Shown: positions 10,636-19,931 of the stretch, piece after piece
Layout: each line of letters starts with the position of its first letter
Position numbering within the stretch: the first letter of the stretch is position 1
DNA from: Ligustrum vulgare
Taxonomy: Eukaryota > Streptophyta > Magnoliopsida > Lamiales > Oleaceae
DNA length: 64,000 nucleotides
NCBI GenBank assembly: GCA_963555705.1
Contig: OY743169.1
Location: forward strand, 8,494,014-8,558,013
Direction: 5' to 3'
Made by a program: the position numbers and the translations under genes
Notes under the pieces: generated by a model
Database searches by the model: none
Seen by the model: only the letters and a program-made list of their open reading frames with translations
Told to the model about the DNA's origin: nothing

Positions 10636-12526
10636 TGTGTCGACCCGAATTCTCGACCATTCGAGTGCCACTAAAAGTGACTCATATCATATTATCTAGA
10701 CTTAAATAGTAATGTAAAATTATTCAAAAGAATAATTAGAATCCCATAATTTAATTTGTGAATAAAAATAGAACATAATTTTCTTACATAAAGTTCAACA
10801 TAATTATCTCATCAATCTTAACCACTTTTGCCACTTCCATGTTGACCGCCTCGAACCTTCAATTATCTGAAAATGGTAAATATCGTGGAGTGAGATTTAT
10901 AAAATCCCAGTAAGTATACTAAGCATAATTTTCTTTTGAAAGCATATGGATCATTTTCATCATAACATAGGATAGGATCGAAATCCTCATAAACATAGAG
11001 AGACACAAGAATTTTACCGAACTTAGATGGCAAGAATTCTTATGTGTAGCGCTACTAAACTCCGGTCCCCTTAGCATAATCATAAACATATCATATAGGA
11101 CCAATAGCAATCTTGTGAGATTGATTTCATAGCAATGATCCAAACATTTTCGTAAAAACATAAGGTATATCTAATTTTCATAAAAACATACTTACTTTTC
11201 TTAAAAATATAAGGTATTTTACTTTTCATAAAAACATACTTACTTTTCTTAAAAACATAAGGTGTATTTACCTTTCATAAAAAACATAGTTACTTTTCAT
11301 AAAAACATAAGGTAATACCTTTCATAAAAACATACTTACTTTTCATAAAAACTTAAAGTATATTTACATTTCATAACAACATACTTAATTTTCATAAAAA
11401 CATAAGATATACTTACTTGTCATAAAAACATACTTACTTTTCATAAAAACATAAGGTGTATTTACCTTTCATAAAAAACATACTTACTTTTCATAAAAAC
11501 ATAAGATATACTTACCTTTTAAAAGATTAAAATGAAGTGTAGTAGTAAATGGACCAAAACTTTCTTGACCACCTTGAATTTCTCTTACTTGTGGATTTTG
11601 TCAAGAGATTGGAAATAAGTGTATATGTGTAGAGTTGTGTGTAAAAGAGATGGGTTTAAATAGATGTATAAAGTTGGCATATTGTAAACATAATCATTCA
11701 ATTCTATTAATTTTAACACATCCTTTTCTTAAAGTAAAGCACCATTCATATACTTTTCCATATTTATACAAATATTATGCTCTTCATGATTACATATAAT
11801 GGAGTCTTATCAACCATTCATATACTTTTCCATATTTATACAAATATTATGCTCTTCATGATTACATATAATGGAGTCTTATCAACCATTCATATACTTT
11901 TCCATATTTATACAAATATTATGCTCTTCATGATTACATATAATGGAATCTTATCAACCATTCATATACTTTTCCATATTTATACAAATATTATGCTCTT
12001 CATGATTACATATAATGGAGTCTATAATTCATTCATATACTTTTCCATATTTATACAAATATTATGCTCTTCATGATTACATATAATGGAGTATATAATT
12101 CATTCATATACTTTTCCATATTTATACAAATATTATACTCTTCATGATTACATATAATGGAGTATATAATTCATTCATATACTTTTCCATATTTATTAAA
12201 TTAAGATTCTCATAATTATTATATATAATGGAACCTCTCATGCTTGCATATATTTTCTTAATTTCAATAATAAAAATAATTTTTGTATAAATAAATATTG
12301 GGATAACATTGAATTAAGTACTTGGACTTAATATACTTTAAATCAAGAGAATGGAGATATTTTTAGAAATTCGGAATTTAATTTAAAATCGAACGATCTC
12401 GATTATTTCTTGACTTGGCTATACGAATACGTCGTGGCGTTAACTTAATAAAAATGGGTGAAATAGTAGCGACACGATTTTCTATTAAAATAACTATTAA
12501 TCGCGTAAAAATTCTTGGTCGCTACA
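10636..12526 (-). repeat. Element B 5' LTR
   Basis: This is a 1891-bp LTR. Its + strand start TGTGTCGACCC and end TTGGTCGCTACA match the C-family LTRs. Read on the minus strand it starts TGTAGCGACC, the same first ten bases as element A. It contains an irregular array of CATAAAAACATA units and a 72-bp tandem array. Predicted peptides from these arrays are repeats of the unit and are not genes. Confidence 0.8.
11160..12200. repeat. Two tandem arrays in the B LTR
   Basis: From 11160 to about 11515 there are irregular units of roughly 24-49 bp built on CATAAAAACATACTTACTTT. From about 11745 to 12200 there are about six to seven copies of a 72-bp unit containing ATTATGCTCTTCATGATTAC; unit starts at 11774 and 11846 show the period. 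The same units occur in greater number in the element C LTRs. Confidence 0.85.
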
Positions 12527-12531
12527 GATCT

Positions 12532-12896
12532 AAATCAGATCTGACTCGAAAATAACAAGAACACGAATAAATGAACAGAAATTAAAAAATAGATTGACGA
12601 TAAAACCTTGACCCAACAATCACGACGCAATTCATGACGATGCGGATTGAAGAACCAAGATTGGTGAACGCCACAAGAGTTGTCAATTTCTTGATAAGTT
12701 CGTCAGGTGAACGCCACAAAGATCGAATCTTTGATAAGTTCGAAACAAAGGGAATAACTCAAGAACAAGAAGAATGCAAAAAACTGAAAACAAAACACTC
12801 AACAAGATATGGATGATTTTTATGAGACTCGATGATAAACATAAAAATCAAACTGGATAGAAAAACCTGAATTCAGAGTCCAGCTCTGATACCAAA
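12532..12896 (-). other. Element X: 3' LTR stub remainder, leader and primer-binding site
   Basis: After element B, the X 3' LTR stub resumes and matches the LTR at 12960 onward (AGATCTAAATCAGATCTGA-type start, then CGCCACAA/TTGATAAGTT motifs). It then passes into a leader with no LTR match. The minus-strand primer-binding site is the reverse complement of 12883-12894 and reads TGGTATCAGAGC, the plant initiator-Met-tRNA type. Two bases separate it from the LTR that begins at 12897. No gene is visible. Confidence 0.7.
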
Positions 12897-13861
12897 TGAT
12901 GAGATCCCGGCGGGGAATCTCGTCGAACACGCGGAATAACGATAATTAAAACCTAGAAAAGATCTAAATCAGATCTGACACGAAAATAACAAGAATTAAA
13001 ATATTGGAAAGATAAAATTGACGATAGGACCTTGACCCAAGATTCACGACGCAATTAATTGACGATGCGGAATCGAGATCCAAGGTTTTCAAAACACCAC
13101 AAGGACTTGTCAATTTCCTTGATAAGATTCTAAATTGGAAACGCCACAAATATTCTCGCGAATATTTGATAAGTTCAACGCCACAAATATTTCACAATAT
13201 TTGATAAGTTGTATTTGTTCTCGAAGAACACAAAAGGGACTCCTCAACCTTTTAATTGGAGAAAACTCTCTCAACTTTATTAATCTCAAAACTCAAACTA
13301 AACTTGTCTAATGTTTACAATGATGAAAAGAAATATAAATAAGCAAAATAACCTAGCATTTAATTTACTCAAAATAGAATTCTAATTATACTAAAATTCT
13401 AAACTAGGAAAATAACCAAAAACTAAAAAAGGAATAAAATAATTAAAAATCTCGCAAAAATCTGGCCGCTACCCAGTTACGGCCGTGACAATCCTTTTAC
13501 GGCCGTAATGGCCTTTCTGATAAAAAATCTGATTTATTAGTTACTGCCGTGACGAAATTCTTACGGCCGTGAAGTTTCCCTTTTTTGAATGTTACGGCCG
13601 TAACTTCCAAGCTTACGGCCGTAAGCGTCGTTCTGCAGAATTTCTTCCTTTTTCTTCGACAATTGATTACGGCCGTGAATGATTTCCCTTACGCCCGTAA
13701 GGCCTTTTCTGCATAAACAATTTCGTGCACTCGGCTCGGCTTGATTCTTTCGTCTTCTCGGTTCGCTTCCAACATGGAACTTGCTCCGTTTTCCATGTAG
13801 ATCACCGTCACACTACCGATGTCTCGACTTCGCCCTTCGATGCTTGGTCCGGATCACATCA
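12897..13861 (-). repeat. Element X 5' LTR with a cluster of ACGGCCGT palindromes
   Basis: This is a 965-bp LTR starting TGATGAGATCCC and ending GGATCACATCA on the + strand. It aligns end to end, in the opposite orientation, with the solo LTR at 20966-21857. Between 13477 and 13700 it carries about eight copies of a 12-bp palindromic motif, TTACGGCCGTAA or a one- to two-base variant (near 13477, 13497, 13533, 13561, 13592, 13613, 13667 and 13689). Short ORFs here are not conserved in frame and are not called. Confidence 0.8.
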
Positions 13862-14035
13862 GGTAGATCATTGATTGATGTGCAGAAGGGACAATTGATT
13901 TTTAGAATCAATGATGAAGAATTAAAAATCAATGTTTTCAACGCAATCAAATTTGGAGATGAAGTCGAATCTTGCTATCAAATTGATGCAATAGACAAAG
14001 TCGTGACAAAGGAGTTCATGCTTGATCATCTAAGA

Positions 14036-14036
<1 letters not shown>
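13862..14036 (+). pseudogene. Ty3/gypsy pol fragment, part 2 (after the nested insertion)
   Basis: This continues the protease fragment of 1-199. After the second GGTAG copy (13862-13866) the translation runs through a SLIDVQKGQ motif and an acidic NDEEL stretch, both typical of the segment just after the retropepsin in Athila/Tat-type gypsy pol. It stays open to about 14036, where a 38-base A run begins. The two halves are separated by 13.66 kb of younger insertions. No reverse transcriptase follows, so the old copy is truncated here. Confidence 0.75.
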
Positions 14037-14075
<39 letters not shown>

Positions 14076-14263
14076 GGTAAGAGGGGGTTTACAAAAAAAA
14101 TAAAATACACGAGCTAAACGAGCCAAGCTCGGCTCGTCCGTTTGACGAGCCGAGCATTTCGAGCCGGCTCGTCTCGGCCCATTGCCACTTCTATGTATGC
14201 CCCAAGGGAAGTCAAAGTGATTGTACCAAAAATTGGAGATAACTGCAGCTAGACAGAGGCACA
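14037..14263. repeat. A38 run followed by a palindrome-rich repeat remnant
   Basis: A 38-base A run (14037-14074) is followed by a stretch with AGCTCGGCTCGT and its inverse GACGAGCCGAGC, a short inverted repeat typical of degraded transposon ends. No gene is seen. The next base block starts the P450 segmental duplication. Confidence 0.5.
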
Positions 14264-15049
14264 TTCTTTAAAAAAATTTATTTCAATGTCCACATCACAT
14301 GGATGGTAGGAGTTAATATCACCACTTTTTTATTTTTCTAGATTTTGGTAAAGAAAAAATGTTTATAAATTTTGTGCCTGTTTAGTAGTGGGGGAAAAAA
14401 TGCATCGTGACAAAAATTATAACAAAACATGGGACCCAGCCACTTAAAAAATCAAAAAGTCTGACTATTTAACGGTAGAGTCAAAAGGCTTGAAGGCATT
14501 TATTTTTTCCGGACATTACTACCTCCTTAACTACAAATTGTTGTTTTTTGACTTTTCAAAGATAAATGTAATAGAAACGGAATTTGAAGAGTTAAATAGC
14601 TGTTGTAATTGATTGGACACGGGTTCAGTTAATATGTGGCAGAATATTTATATTCTTGTGGGTTCCAGTAGGAAAAAAACTCGTAAAATTTTCAATTTTT
14701 TCCACTGCCAAATAGGCTATTTGTGTATAAACTATCGCACGTTTGGTCAAAGATTTTCAACCATGCTACAGGAATCTTATTATTATTATAAAGAAGGATA
14801 GTTGGGCCAATTCTTTCCCCCAAAAACTCCCGCCTAACAAATCTTCAAAAGTCATGAGTCAAAATAAAAATAGAAAAGTTGGCATTTTCCCCAAAAAAAG
14901 TCACTTCTTAGATGAAAAAATTCAAAAGGAACATCTGTACAAATCTTTCAGGATACGCAACTCATAGCCACTCCACCACTCCTTTATTATTATTATAAAG
15001 TAGCTTAGTAGCCCAACTTTTCCCCCAAAATATAAAATAATAATAAACA

Positions 15050-16700
15050 AATATCTCCAAAAGTTAGCCTATGTTTCGGGAAGAGAAAACAATTGAAATG
15101 TAATGAAATAAAATATAAAATAATAATAAACAAGTATCTCCAAAAGTTAGTCCATGTTTCGGGAAGAGAAAACAATTGAAATGTAATGAAATAAAATATA
15201 AAATAATAATAAACAATTGAAATGTAATGAAATAAAATATAAAATAATAATAAACAAGTATCTCCAAAAGTTAGTCCATGTTTCGGGAAGAGAAAACAAT
15301 TGAAATGTAATGAAATAAAATATAAAATAATAATAAACAATTGAATTCAAATGAAATAAAATATAAAATAATAATAAACAAATATCTCCAAAAGTTAGTC
15401 CATGTTTCGGGAAGAGAAAACAATTGAAATGTAATGAAATAAAATATAAAATAATAATAAACAATTGAATTCAAATGAAATAAAATATAAAATAATAATA
15501 AACAAGTATCTCCAAAAGTTAGTCCATGTTCCGGAAAGAGAAAACAATTGAAATGTAATGAAATAAAATATAAAATAATAATAAACAATTGAAATGTAAT
15601 GAAATAAAATATAAAATAATAATAAACAAGTATCTCCAAAAGTTAGTCCATGTTTCGGGAAGAGAAAACCGCCTAGCAAATCTTCAAAAGTCATGAGTCA
15701 AAATAAAAATAGAAAAGTTGGCATTTTTCCCAAAAAAAAAGTCACTTCTTAGATGAAAAAATTCAAAAGGAATATCTGTACAAATCTTTCAGGATACGCA
15801 ACTCATAGCCACTCCACCACTCCTTTATTATTATTATAAAGGAGCTTAGTAGCCCAACTTTTCTCCCAAAATATAAAATAATAATAAACAAGTATCTCCA
15901 AAAGTTAGTCCATGTTTCGGGAAGAGAAAACAATTGAAATGTAATGAAATAAAATATAAAATAATAATAAACAATTGAAATGTAATGAAATAAAATATAA
16001 AATAATAATAAACAAGTATCTCCAAAAGTTAGTCCATGTTTCGGGAAGAGAAAACAATTGAAATGTAATGAAATAAAATATAAAATAATAATAAACAATT
16101 GAATTCAAATGAAATAAAATATAAAATAATAATAAACAAGTATCTCCAAAAGTTAGTCCATGTTCCGGGAAGAGAAAACAATTGAAATGTAATGAAATAA
16201 AATATAAAATAATAATAAATAATTGAAATGTAATGAAATAAAATATAAAATAATAATAAACAAGTATCTCCCAAAGTTAGTCCATGTTTCGGGAAGAGAA
16301 AACAATTGAAATGTAATGAAATAAAATATAAAATAATAATAAACAATTGAAATGTAATGAAATAAAATATAAAATAATAATAAACAAGTATCTCCAAAAG
16401 TTAGTCCATGTTTCCGGAAGAGAAAACAATTGAAATGTAATTAAATAAAATATAAAATAATAATAAACAATTGAAATGTAATGAAATGAAATATAAAATA
16501 ATAATAAACAAGTATCTCCAAAAGTTAGTCCATGTTTTGGGAAGAGAAAACAATTGAAATGTAATGAAATAAAATATAAAATAATAATAAACAAGTATCT
16601 CCAAAAGTTAGTCCATGTTTCGGGAAGAGAAAACAATTGAAATGTAATGAAATAAAATATAAAATAATAATAAACAATTGAAATATAATGAAATAAAATA
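15050..16700. repeat. Minisatellite inside the Helitron
   Basis: About a dozen copies of an 83-bp unit (CAAGTATCTCCAAAAGTTAG start) alternate with an optional 41-bp subunit (CAATTGAAATGTAATGAAAT). The array is interrupted at 15669-15868 by a copy of the Helitron's own 5' part. Long minus-strand ORFs rich in Ile, Phe and Tyr are translations of the repeat and are not genes. Confidence 0.9.
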
Positions 16701-16740
16701 TAAAATGTTATTGCACTTTTTGTATTAAAATGTTATGAAT

Positions 16741-16755
16741 CCGTGCATCGCACGG
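16741..16755 (+). other. Helitron 3' terminal hairpin
   Basis: CCGTGC, loop ATC, GCACGG: a perfect 6-bp stem just before the CTAG terminus. It is the usual transposition terminator signal of Helitrons. Confidence 0.85.
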
Positions 16756-17050
16756 GTGGATGGACTAGTATAATGGTAAATCAAAAATTATACACCTGCA
16801 TACATAACAATCATTCACTATTTTATCCATTTCATCAACTTCAAAATTAACCACCCACAAAATTTGGTTGCAACTTTCGGTGTAAGAATTCTGTTCCTCT
16901 AGCTTTTTTCAAAGATTTTTCACATCATTTTTTACTTTTCAAAAATTTATAAATAATCTTTTATAAACTATTTACCAAACAATCTTCTATAAGTTTTTAT
17001 ATACACAATTTTATTTTTATTTTTGGCCCCTCACATGGAAATTGGCTCGG

Positions 17051-17203
17051 TCTCTACTTGGTAAATTATTTATAAATAACATATTTTCCCAAATCAATTT
17101 TTAAATAGACACATTTCCTCAAAATATTTTGAACCATACATTTTATCTAAAAAACATACATTATTTGTTTGTAAATATTTTTTTTTTTTGTAACCAAACA
17201 GAG
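17051..17203. repeat. Small TIR element (TTTGGTA family) in the copy 1 promoter
   Basis: The left end TCTCTACTTGGTAAAT and right end ACCAAACAGAG are imperfect inverted repeats. Related copies lie at 47154-47303 (copy 2 promoter), 20131-20294 and 45889-46036. It ends eight bases before the TATA box of P450 copy 1. Confidence 0.6.
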
Positions 17204-17210
17204 CTTGATC

Positions 17211-17218
17211 TATAAAAA
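17211..17218 (+). promoter_or_regulatory. TATA box of P450 copy 1
   Basis: TATAAAAA lies 93 bases upstream of the ATG at 17304. Copy 2 has the same sequence at the same distance. Spacing and conservation support it as the core promoter. Confidence 0.65.
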
Positions 17219-17303
17219 TCTCATGTCTATCTCTTCGTGTCTTTCTGTTTCTTATAATCATAAATTTTTTTTCATAATTCCACCAACCTATCTTCCAACT
17301 TCA

Positions 17304-18922
17304 ATGGAGATCCAGCTCTCATTTTTCTTTGCCACTTTTTTGTTCTTCCTTTTCATTTTAGCTAAACATTACTATAATAATAAATCCAGGACTCATCAGA
17401 AACTGCCTCCAGGCCCATGGAAACTGCCGTTCGTTGGGAATTTGCACCAGCTGGTTGGTTCACTACCCCATCGATCTCTCAAAAAGTTATCAGAAAAATA
17501 TGGGCCTATTATGCACCTTCAGGTTGGGGAACTTGAGATAATCGTAGTGTCGTCTGCTCGAATTGCAGAAGAAACGTTGAAAACAAATGGCCTTATTTTC
17601 TCGGACAGGCCCGAGCTTCTTCTGACTAAGATTATGTTTTACAATTTCTCAGATTTGGGTTCTTCTCCATATGGAGAACACTGGAGGCAGATGCGTAAAC
17701 TATGCGTCATGGAGCTCTTGAGCCCGAAAAAAGTTCAGTCATTTCATAATATTATGGAAGAAGAGTTTTCTAGTCTAGTTAGTCGTATTCAATCCTCTCA
17801 AGGAGTGCCAATTAATTTGACAGAAAAAGTTTTAGAAGCTGAAAGTGCAATAATATGCCGTGCTGCAGTTGGAAGAAGATGCAGTGATCAAAAAGCATTA
17901 ATTTCTCTGGCAAAAGAAACTGCATCATTTGCCGGAATCTTTAATGCTGGAGATATATTTCCTTCCCTCAGGTTTTTGGATTCCCTTTTTGGATCGAAGC
18001 GAAAATTAGTTAATATGCACAAAAAAGTCGATATCATTCTCGAGAACATTATCCGTGAGCACGAAGAGGATCGACTAATTATTAAAAGGGACCAGACCGG
18101 CGATCAGTCATCGGAGGAAGATCTACTTGATGTTTTCTTACGACAAAAGGACAGCGGAGAATTCCAGGTTTCGATCACTAGGGAGAACATCAAAGCTAAT
18201 ATCCTTGTAAGTATAAGCAAATTGTATATTTCATCTTATTTATCAAACAAGATTCATAATATAATATATTGACCTAAACTTTCAAGTTTTGTCAATGAAT
18301 GCAACAGGAACTGTTTTCTGCTGGAATCGAAACATCATCCACGGCGATTGAATGGACAATGGCAGCAATGATGAAGCACCCGAGAGTTATGGAGAAGGCA
18401 AAGGCAGAAGTAAGGAAAGCTTTTAATGGAAAGGAAAAAATCTCTGATTGTGATGTTCGAAGTTTGAGTTACCTAAAGATGGTTATTAAAGAAACTCTGC
18501 GATTATACCCTCCTAATTCTTTGTTAGGCCCCAGAATAAACAAGGAAAAATGCACGATTGGTGGATACGATATCCCGATTAATACGATAGCTATAATAAA
18601 TGGTTGGGCGATAGGAAGAGATACAGAATTCTGGGATAATCCTGATGTTTTTGAACCTGAGAGATTTAGCAATATCTCGATTAGTTATGCAGGAGCTCAC
18701 TCTGAGTTAATACCATTTGGGGCAGGGAGGAGGATTTGTCCTGGAATTTCATTTGGTATTGCTGGTATCGAGTTTTGTCTAGCTTATCTCCTCTACCACT
18801 TCGACTGGAAACTTCCTGGTGAGATTAGCCCTGAGGAATTTGACATGACCGAGAAATTTGGTGCCACTGCTGGAAGAAAATACCAGTTGAACTTGATTCC
18901 CACTTCTCGTGTGCTAGATTGA
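17304..18922 (+). CDS. Cytochrome P450, CYP71D-like, copy 1
   Basis: Two exons, 17304-18206 and 18308-18922, are joined across a 101-nt GT-AG intron in the usual A-type P450 position, giving 505 aa. The N terminus is a membrane anchor (residues about 5-22), then the proline hinge PPGPWKLP. Exon 2 has the I-helix AGIETSS, K-helix ETLR, FEPERF and the heme loop PFGAGRRICPG with the Cys ligand. Such enzymes sit on the ER and oxidise terpenoids or other specialised metabolites; the substrate here is unknown. The start at 17304 matches copy 2; an in-frame ATG at 17205 lies before the TATA box. Compared with copy 2 it has NS for GP in the SRS5 region (YPPNSLLG) and Ser for Phe before ELIPFG, so activity may differ or be weakened. 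Confidence 0.9.
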
Positions 18923-19327
18923 GCTAAATTAATTTATGTCCAAGTATATTTGCTCACGACTATGTTATGAGAGATGGTTCAATAAATCAAGCTTAATGTA
19001 AACTTTCAATTATCAAATTATATATATATATATGAAGTACATTTCATGCTTTAACTGAGCTTAATATATAGTCTCTATTTTTGTACCTTTGTTTTTGGTC
19101 ATTTTCTCATTCACTTCTTTCAAAACTAGCACTGTTCGTAATTGAGTATATATTAGTATGATTAATTGTGTGCACAATGTAAACTTGAACAATCAAGTTT
19201 TTGGTTTAATTTTATTAACGAATTTTGATAAAAATTGATAATTATTTTTAAAATTTGTTAAAGTTGTACATTCATAAATTATGTAGTTGAACTTGAAATT
19301 CCATGCACTAAAAAGTTGATGAAGTTA

Positions 19328-19931
19328 GAGCATCTCTAAGCAAGATTTCAGATCATATTTGGTCATAAGTACCATTTTCTTCTCCAGCAGTTTATTCCAA
19401 ATTTGGGAGAAATAGATGTTATTTTTTTCTTATTATTTTAAATTCTACAAATTATCTATGTATTCATTATCTATTTAATTAGTTTAATTTTATTTTAAAT
19501 GGTAGTTTGTTCATTTTCAATTATCATCTCCCAAATTATCGTTTCTATACCACTATACGAAAATTAAATTTTAGTCCTTGCAATTGTAATCATTCGAACT
19601 AACGTTGCTGTTATTAGTATTAATTGTAACATTATCATACGGGAAAACAACAATAATAAGAAAATAATAATTAAAATACAAACAAAAAATAACAATAAAT
19701 AAAAAATACTACTACTACTACTACTACTAATATGTTAAATAAATAGATATAATAAGAATTACTCAGGCATTTTTGTAAATATAACAATAACATTTTACTA
19801 GTAAAAAAGTTTATCTAAAATTTGAGGTTGATGATATATAGTGTTATCCCAAATTTGAGGGTTGGTTGGAGGATTAAATACCTAAATTTGGGGTAAAAAA
19901 TTCCAAATTTGGGCATTCGTTGGAGATGCTA
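19328..19931. mobile_element. MITE with GAGCATCTC inverted ends
   Basis: The left end GAGCATCTCTAAGCAAG and right end TTGGAGATGCTA are inverted. The flanks TTA (19325-19327) and TTA (19932-19934) fit a PIF/Harbinger-type 3-bp duplication. It is AT-rich and non-coding, with an (ACT)n microsatellite at about 19709-19730. Confidence 0.6.

Larger units (their letters stand above)
271..12526 (-). mobile_element. Element B: internally deleted Tekay-like LTR element inserted in X
   Basis: The ends are TGTGACGACC at 271 and GGTCGCTACA ending at 12526. They are flanked by a perfect GATCT duplication (266-270 and 12527-12531). On the minus strand the order is 5' LTR (12526 to 10636), primer-binding site, a short leader, then only about 85 bp of the 3' LTR. 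The stub is split by element A, so it lies at 271-327 and 10543 to about 10570. All coding sequence is gone. The LTR is homologous to those of element C but shorter (1891 against 2304 bp), because its tandem arrays have fewer units. Confidence 0.85.
200..13861 (-). mobile_element. Element X: internally deleted LTR retrotransposon hosting nested elements
   Basis: The outer limits are TG at 200 and CA at 13861, flanked by a perfect 5-bp duplication GGTAG (195-199 and 13862-13866). On the minus strand the order is 5' LTR (13861 to 12897), primer-binding site (12894-12883), a short leader, and then a stub of the 3' LTR ending at 200. The interior and most of the 3' LTR are deleted, so no coding capacity remains and the superfamily cannot be assigned. 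The stub is split by element B at GATCT (266-270 and 12527-12531). A solo LTR of the same family lies at 20966-21857 and confirms both LTR ends. Confidence 0.85.
14775..16768 (+). mobile_element. Non-autonomous Helitron with minisatellite interior
   Basis: The element starts TCTTATTATTATT after a host A and ends GGACTAG before a host T, with no target duplication, as expected for Helitrons. A CCGTGC-ATC-GCACGG hairpin (16741-16755) lies 13 bases before the CTAG end. Copy 2 of the segmental duplication has the empty site: CTACAGGAA|TATAATGG around the element corresponds to an unbroken CTACAGAAACATAACG at about 46833-46848. No Rep/helicase is encoded. Two blocks (14832-15029 and 15669-15868) are repeats of each other, so the interior is itself duplicated. 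Confidence 0.9.
14264..19230. repeat. Segmental duplication copy 1 (P450 copy 1 and flanks)
   Basis: From TTCTTTAAAAAAATTTATTTC (14264) to about 19230 the sequence is colinear with 46322-49290. The shared span covers the upstream region, the P450 gene and about 300 bases of 3' flank. The main difference is the Helitron at 14775-16768, absent from copy 2. The 3' flank (18923-19230) has scattered small indels, including a TA microsatellite at 19019-19032. No other gene lies within it. Confidence 0.88.

Noticed and set aside
11777..12076. ORF with MLFMITYNG repeats (also at 24304, 24590, 29976 and 30262)
   Set aside because: Translation of the 72-bp LTR array, with a 24-codon period and no protein-like conservation.
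14037..14074. A38 run as the tail of a processed retrogene or LINE
   Set aside because: The upstream sequence is gypsy protease with no gene 3' end or polyadenylation signal, and no target duplication was found around it.
13781..14080. 99-codon ORF ending in poly-Lys
   Set aside because: It begins in the X LTR, crosses the target duplication into the gypsy fragment and ends in the A38 run; it is a chimera of three sources.
15005..16636. Several overlapping minus-strand ORFs of 67-122 codons resembling hydrophobic membrane proteins
   Set aside because: They are translations of the 83/41-bp minisatellite in the Helitron. The same peptide recurs in several frames and tracks the repeat unit.
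17205..17303. Upstream in-frame ATG extending P450 copy 1 by 33 codons
   Set aside because: It lies before the TATA box at 17211, is not kept in copy 2, and would place extra residues ahead of the normal membrane anchor.
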